Source of the DNA: G963663615 sp963663615
Lineage (GTDB): Bacteria > Bacteroidota > Ignavibacteria > Ignavibacteriales > Melioribacteraceae
NCBI GenBank assembly: GCA_963663615.1
Contig: OY760517.1
Span: 124,001-188,000, forward strand
Reading direction: 5' to 3'
DNA length: 64,000 nt
Positions 61,703 through 64,000 of this stretch are shown here, in pieces. The notes below the pieces were generated by a model. It did not search any database and was not told the origin of the DNA. It was given only the letters and a program-made list of their open reading frames with translations. Numbering within the stretch: position 1 is the stretch's first letter; each line of letters starts with the position of its first letter. Position numbers and translations under genes: made by a program.

Positions 61703-62875
61703 ATGAATGAAAATAATATTAATATACTTTGTACAACCCAGTTCGGACTGGAAGACTATTGTGCAGCCGAGTTAAATAAACTTGGTGTTAAAGAGCCAAA
61801 AATAACTAACAGGGCTGTAAGTTTTAATGGTACACTTAAGGACTTGTATCAATGTAACTTATGGCTCCGTACAGCTACACGTGTTTTACTTCCGTTTCCG
61901 GGTTTTCGCGTTTCTTCGGATACCGACCTTTATAATAATGCCAGAAAAATACCGTGGGAAAAATATTTCTCGGTTGACCAGACTTTCCTGATTGAGCCGG
62001 TTATTAACTCAAAATTGTTTAGGCATACGGGATATGCTGCTTTAAAAACCAAGGATGCTATTGTTGACAGATTCAGGGATATAACTGGAAAGCGTCCCAG
62101 TATAGATAAAGCCGACCCCGATATTTACATTAACCTTAATATATCTGGTAACGATGTTGTTATTAGTCTGGATTCCTCGGGCGAGCCGCTTAATAAACGC
62201 GGGTACCGAAAAAAAACAGGCTTTGCACCTCTTAATGAAACTCTTGCAGCAGGTTTGTTATTAGCTTCAGGATGGAATATGAAGAAGTCGGTTATTGATC
62301 CTATGTGCGGCTCCGGTACTATTATAGCCGAAGCAGCATTACTTGCCTCAAACACGGCTCCGGGTTTAATACGTAATGAGTTTGCTTTTATGAACTGGAA
62401 TAACTTTGATGCAGGTCTTTGGGGTACGTTGTTTGAACTTGCCGAAAATAAAAGACGCGCTCCAAATGTTAATTTATTTGGATACGATATTTCGTCTAAT
62501 ATGATTAGCATTGCCAGGGATAACCTTAGTAACCAGTTTTTTGAAGATGTTAATATTACTCTTGAAACCAGCGACTTCTTTAAATCCGCCCCCGCTGCCG
62601 AAAATGGTTTGATTATTTGCAATCCGCCGTATGGTGAGCGTATTAAGTTAACAGATACAGCAAGCTTTTACCGAGATATTGGTGATAAGCTTAAAGCTGA
62701 TTATGATGGGTATGATGTATGGCTGCTTTCAACCGGTAGGAGTGCCCTTAAAAATGTTGGGTTACGTACCTCAAGAAAGCTAACTTTTAATAATGGCTCA
62801 ATTGAGGTTAAGTTGCATAAATACGAAATGTACAGAGGCTCAAAAAAGCATAAAGAAGATGGTGCTGAAGAATAA
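61703..62875 (+). CDS. 23S rRNA (guanine-N2)-methyltransferase, RlmL-like
   Basis: 390 residues. The N-terminal THUMP-type domain (about 1-160) begins CTTQFGLEDYCAAELNKLG and includes FRDITGKRPSIDKADPDI. The Rossmann methyltransferase domain has IDPMCGSGTIIAEAALLA (SAM motif I) and the catalytic IICNPPYGER. The family (RlmL N-terminal half, YcbY, YpsC) makes m2G in 23S rRNA, at G2445 in E. coli; related Trm proteins act on tRNA. Length matches the single-domain form without RlmK. Ends before a hairpin at 62882-62910. Confidence 0.9.
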   Translation: MNENNINILCTTQFGLEDYCAAELNKLGVKEPKITNRAVSFNGTLKDLYQCNLWLRTATRVLLPFPGFRVSSDTDLYNNARKIPWEKYFSVDQTFLIEPVINSKLFRHTGYAALKTKDAIVDRFRDITGKRPSIDKADPDIYINLNISGNDVVISLDSSGEPLNKRGYRKKTGFAPLNETLAAGLLLASGWNMKKSVIDPMCGSGTIIAEAALLASNTAPGLIRNEFAFMNWNNFDAGLWGTLFELAENKRRAPNVNLFGYDISSNMISIARDNLSNQFFEDVNITLETSDFFKSAPAAENGLIICNPPYGERIKLTDTASFYRDIGDKLKADYDGYDVWLLSTGRSALKNVGLRTSRKLTFNNGSIEVKLHKYEMYRGSKKHKEDGAEE

Positions 62876-62881
62876 TGGAAA

Positions 62882-62910
62882 AGACCTGTTTTGTTTTTCA
62901 AAATAGGTCT
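62882..62910 (-). terminator. Terminator-like hairpin between rlmL-like and T9SS esterase genes
   Basis: AGACCTGTTTTG (62882-62893) / CAAAATAGGTCT (62899-62910) is a 12-bp stem with one wobble pair and a 5-base loop. It lies after both convergent genes. On minus it is followed by TTTT, favouring the esterase gene. Confidence 0.7.
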
Positions 62911-62951
62911 GTAACATTAAATAGCCAAGTACAATATTAGGGCTTACTATT

Positions 62952-64000
62952 TTATTTCATTAGTATCATTTTTTTAGCTTCAACAAAACTACCCGAAGTT
63001 AACCTGTAAAAATATACTCCCGATGCAAAATTAGCTGCATTAAAATTAAATGTATGCGTACCCGCAGAAAGGAATTCATTGGTAATTACCTCAACTCTCT
63101 CGCCAATGCTGCTAAAAACCTCAAGCCTGGTAAAACCCTCTTTGTGCAAATTAAAGCTTATTGTAGTAACGGGGTTAAATGGATTTGGGTAATTTTGGGC
63201 AAGCATAAACTCGTTAACTCCTTCCCTTATTTCATCACTATCAACATCAGTATCAGGGAACATTACGTTATACAAAAACTGTGCAGATTCATTTATAACC
63301 GAATCGGCATACAAGTCGTAATTGCTTTCAAAGTAGCTTACATGTCCAAAACTATTTTCAACAGTAAATAGCTGGTTTGGAATTCCATTTAGTTCGGCAT
63401 GCTGATGTATAGCATAACTACCCTCAATATGAATAGTAAAACCAAGTACGGTAGCCTGCGAACCAGCACCATACTTTACGATAGGATCGTTGTCATCATG
63501 GGCAGAATAGATGGGTACAAAATTGTTATCAACAAATTCATCTCGGAGGAGTGCACCCGAGTAATTAAGTATTCCCTGTACCTGTGAACTATGCATTAAA
63601 GTTGAATCGGATGAGGTTCCTTCAAATCCGCCATTTTTATTGATTAGAGTTAATATATAGTCGGGTACGTCATCACCGGGATCAAGATACCCGGCGTGTA
63701 CCGACATTACTGCTCCGGCAGATGCACCGCAAGCAAATACAGTATTTGTATCAATTTTGTATAAATTACCGAGGTATGCCGAATGTTTCATAAAACGAAT
63801 AGCCGCTCTCATATCCTGAACAGCCATCATTATTGATTCGTAATAAAGTAAGGAATCTCCTACAACTGCCTTGTCGTATAATCTGTATGAAATATTTGAA
63901 ACTACATACCCACGTTTGGCAAAAGTTTCGCACAATTCATCCATATCGGAGGGTTGCCCCTGTACAAATGCACCACCATGAGCAACAACAATTAATGGAC
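62952..64000 (-). CDS. T9SS-exported alpha/beta-hydrolase (esterase-like), N-terminus cut by window edge
   Basis: At least 348 residues, open to the window end. A Met codon at 63944 is not the start, because the frame continues upstream with IVVAHGGAFVQG, the HGG oxyanion-hole motif of the hormone-sensitive-lipase/feruloyl-esterase group. The nucleophile lies in CGASAGA (GxSxG), and a later GHVSYF His fits the catalytic triad. The end is a type IX sorting domain (QNYPNPFNPVT to KKMILMK). It is probably a secreted carboxylesterase or polyester/feruloyl esterase; substrate unknown. Its sorting domain is closest in sequence to that of the 33702-35837 gene. Confidence 0.85.
   Translation of the reverse strand, partial: PLIVVAHGGAFVQGQPSDMDELCETFAKRGYVVSNISYRLYDKAVVGDSLLYYESIMMAVQDMRAAIRFMKHSAYLGNLYKIDTNTVFACGASAGAVMSVHAGYLDPGDDVPDYILTLINKNGGFEGTSSDSTLMHSSQVQGILNYSGALLRDEFVDNNFVPIYSAHDDNDPIVKYGAGSQATVLGFTIHIEGSYAIHQHAELNGIPNQLFTVENSFGHVSYFESNYDLYADSVINESAQFLYNVMFPDTDVDSDEIREGVNEFMLAQNYPNPFNPVTTISFNLHKEGFTRLEVFSSIGERVEVITNEFLSAGTHTFNFNAANFASGVYFYRLTSGSFVEAKKMILMK

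Noticed and set aside
62125..62622. 165-codon open frame antisense to the RlmL-like gene
   Set aside because: No ribosome-binding site or family pattern. The plus-strand frame has clear methyltransferase motifs, so this is a shadow frame.
1..64000. tRNA, rRNA, CRISPR arrays, insertion sequences and prophage genes
   Set aside because: Intergenic regions were read on both strands and no cloverleaf, rRNA segment, regularly spaced direct repeats or transposase/integrase genes were seen.

Overview
The window is a stretch of an AT-rich bacterial chromosome. The best guess is a member of the Ignavibacteria or a close relative within the Bacteroidota/Chlorobiota (FCB) group. The main reason is that five secreted proteins end in a type IX secretion (T9SS) sorting domain with the NYPNPFNP signature typical of Ignavibacteria. 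The DUF4252, DUF5916, DUF3078 and propeller histidine-kinase families point the same way. No rRNA, tRNA, CRISPR array, insertion sequence or prophage gene was seen.

Layout. Positions 1-4944 (all minus) carry hpt (cut by the window edge), tilS, greA, a lipoprotein, a small HEAT-repeat protein and dnaA. Positions 4945-5549 look like the replication origin: three exact and two near-exact DnaA boxes, a 14-bp palindrome built from ParB-site half-sites in everted order, and a very AT-rich tract. From 5550 to 15706 every gene is on plus: a TPR histidine kinase, an M23 peptidase, a YhaM-like nuclease/TPR protein/sirtuin operon and two tandem T9SS cargo proteins. Transcription therefore diverges from the putative origin.

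15.7-33.2 kb is mixed. It holds a GNAT acetyltransferase, a PAS kinase, a secreted tricorn-type protease, a PQQ-like propeller, a c-type-haem/calcium-loop T9SS protein, an SGNH/SASA esterase, an S41 protease coupled to a MiaB-like radical SAM enzyme, a CheY-(substrate-binding protein)-CheW fusion, the dxr-rseP pair and two uncharacterised genes. 33.7-42 kb is all minus: a large T9SS protein, a flavin oxidoreductase, a DUF5916 outer-membrane protein, and an ECF sigma/anti-sigma/DUF4252/DUF4252 operon.

42-58.8 kb is dominated by signal transduction. A NarL-type regulator is divergent from a HAMP histidine kinase that is followed by a LysM-FecR-Ig protein, a stand-alone receiver and a DUF3078 protein. 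Then come a calcineurin-like phosphoesterase, a TPR kinase, a small HTH-like protein, a two-component-propeller kinase with its NarL regulator, and a two-PAS kinase. 58.8-64 kb has a small membrane protein, a GT4 glycosyltransferase, two overlapping lipoproteins, an RlmL-type methyltransferase and the C-terminal part of a T9SS-exported esterase.

The most unusual protein is the CheY-SBP-CheW fusion at 27291-29270. It would place a ligand-binding fold of the nitrate/bicarbonate-binding type in the cytoplasm, joined to both a phosphoreceiver and a chemoreceptor-array adaptor. Other points of interest are the everted parS-like palindrome in the origin, a structured region with two tandem terminators near 52.6 kb, and near-identical sorting-domain DNA shared by two adjacent, otherwise diverged cargo genes.
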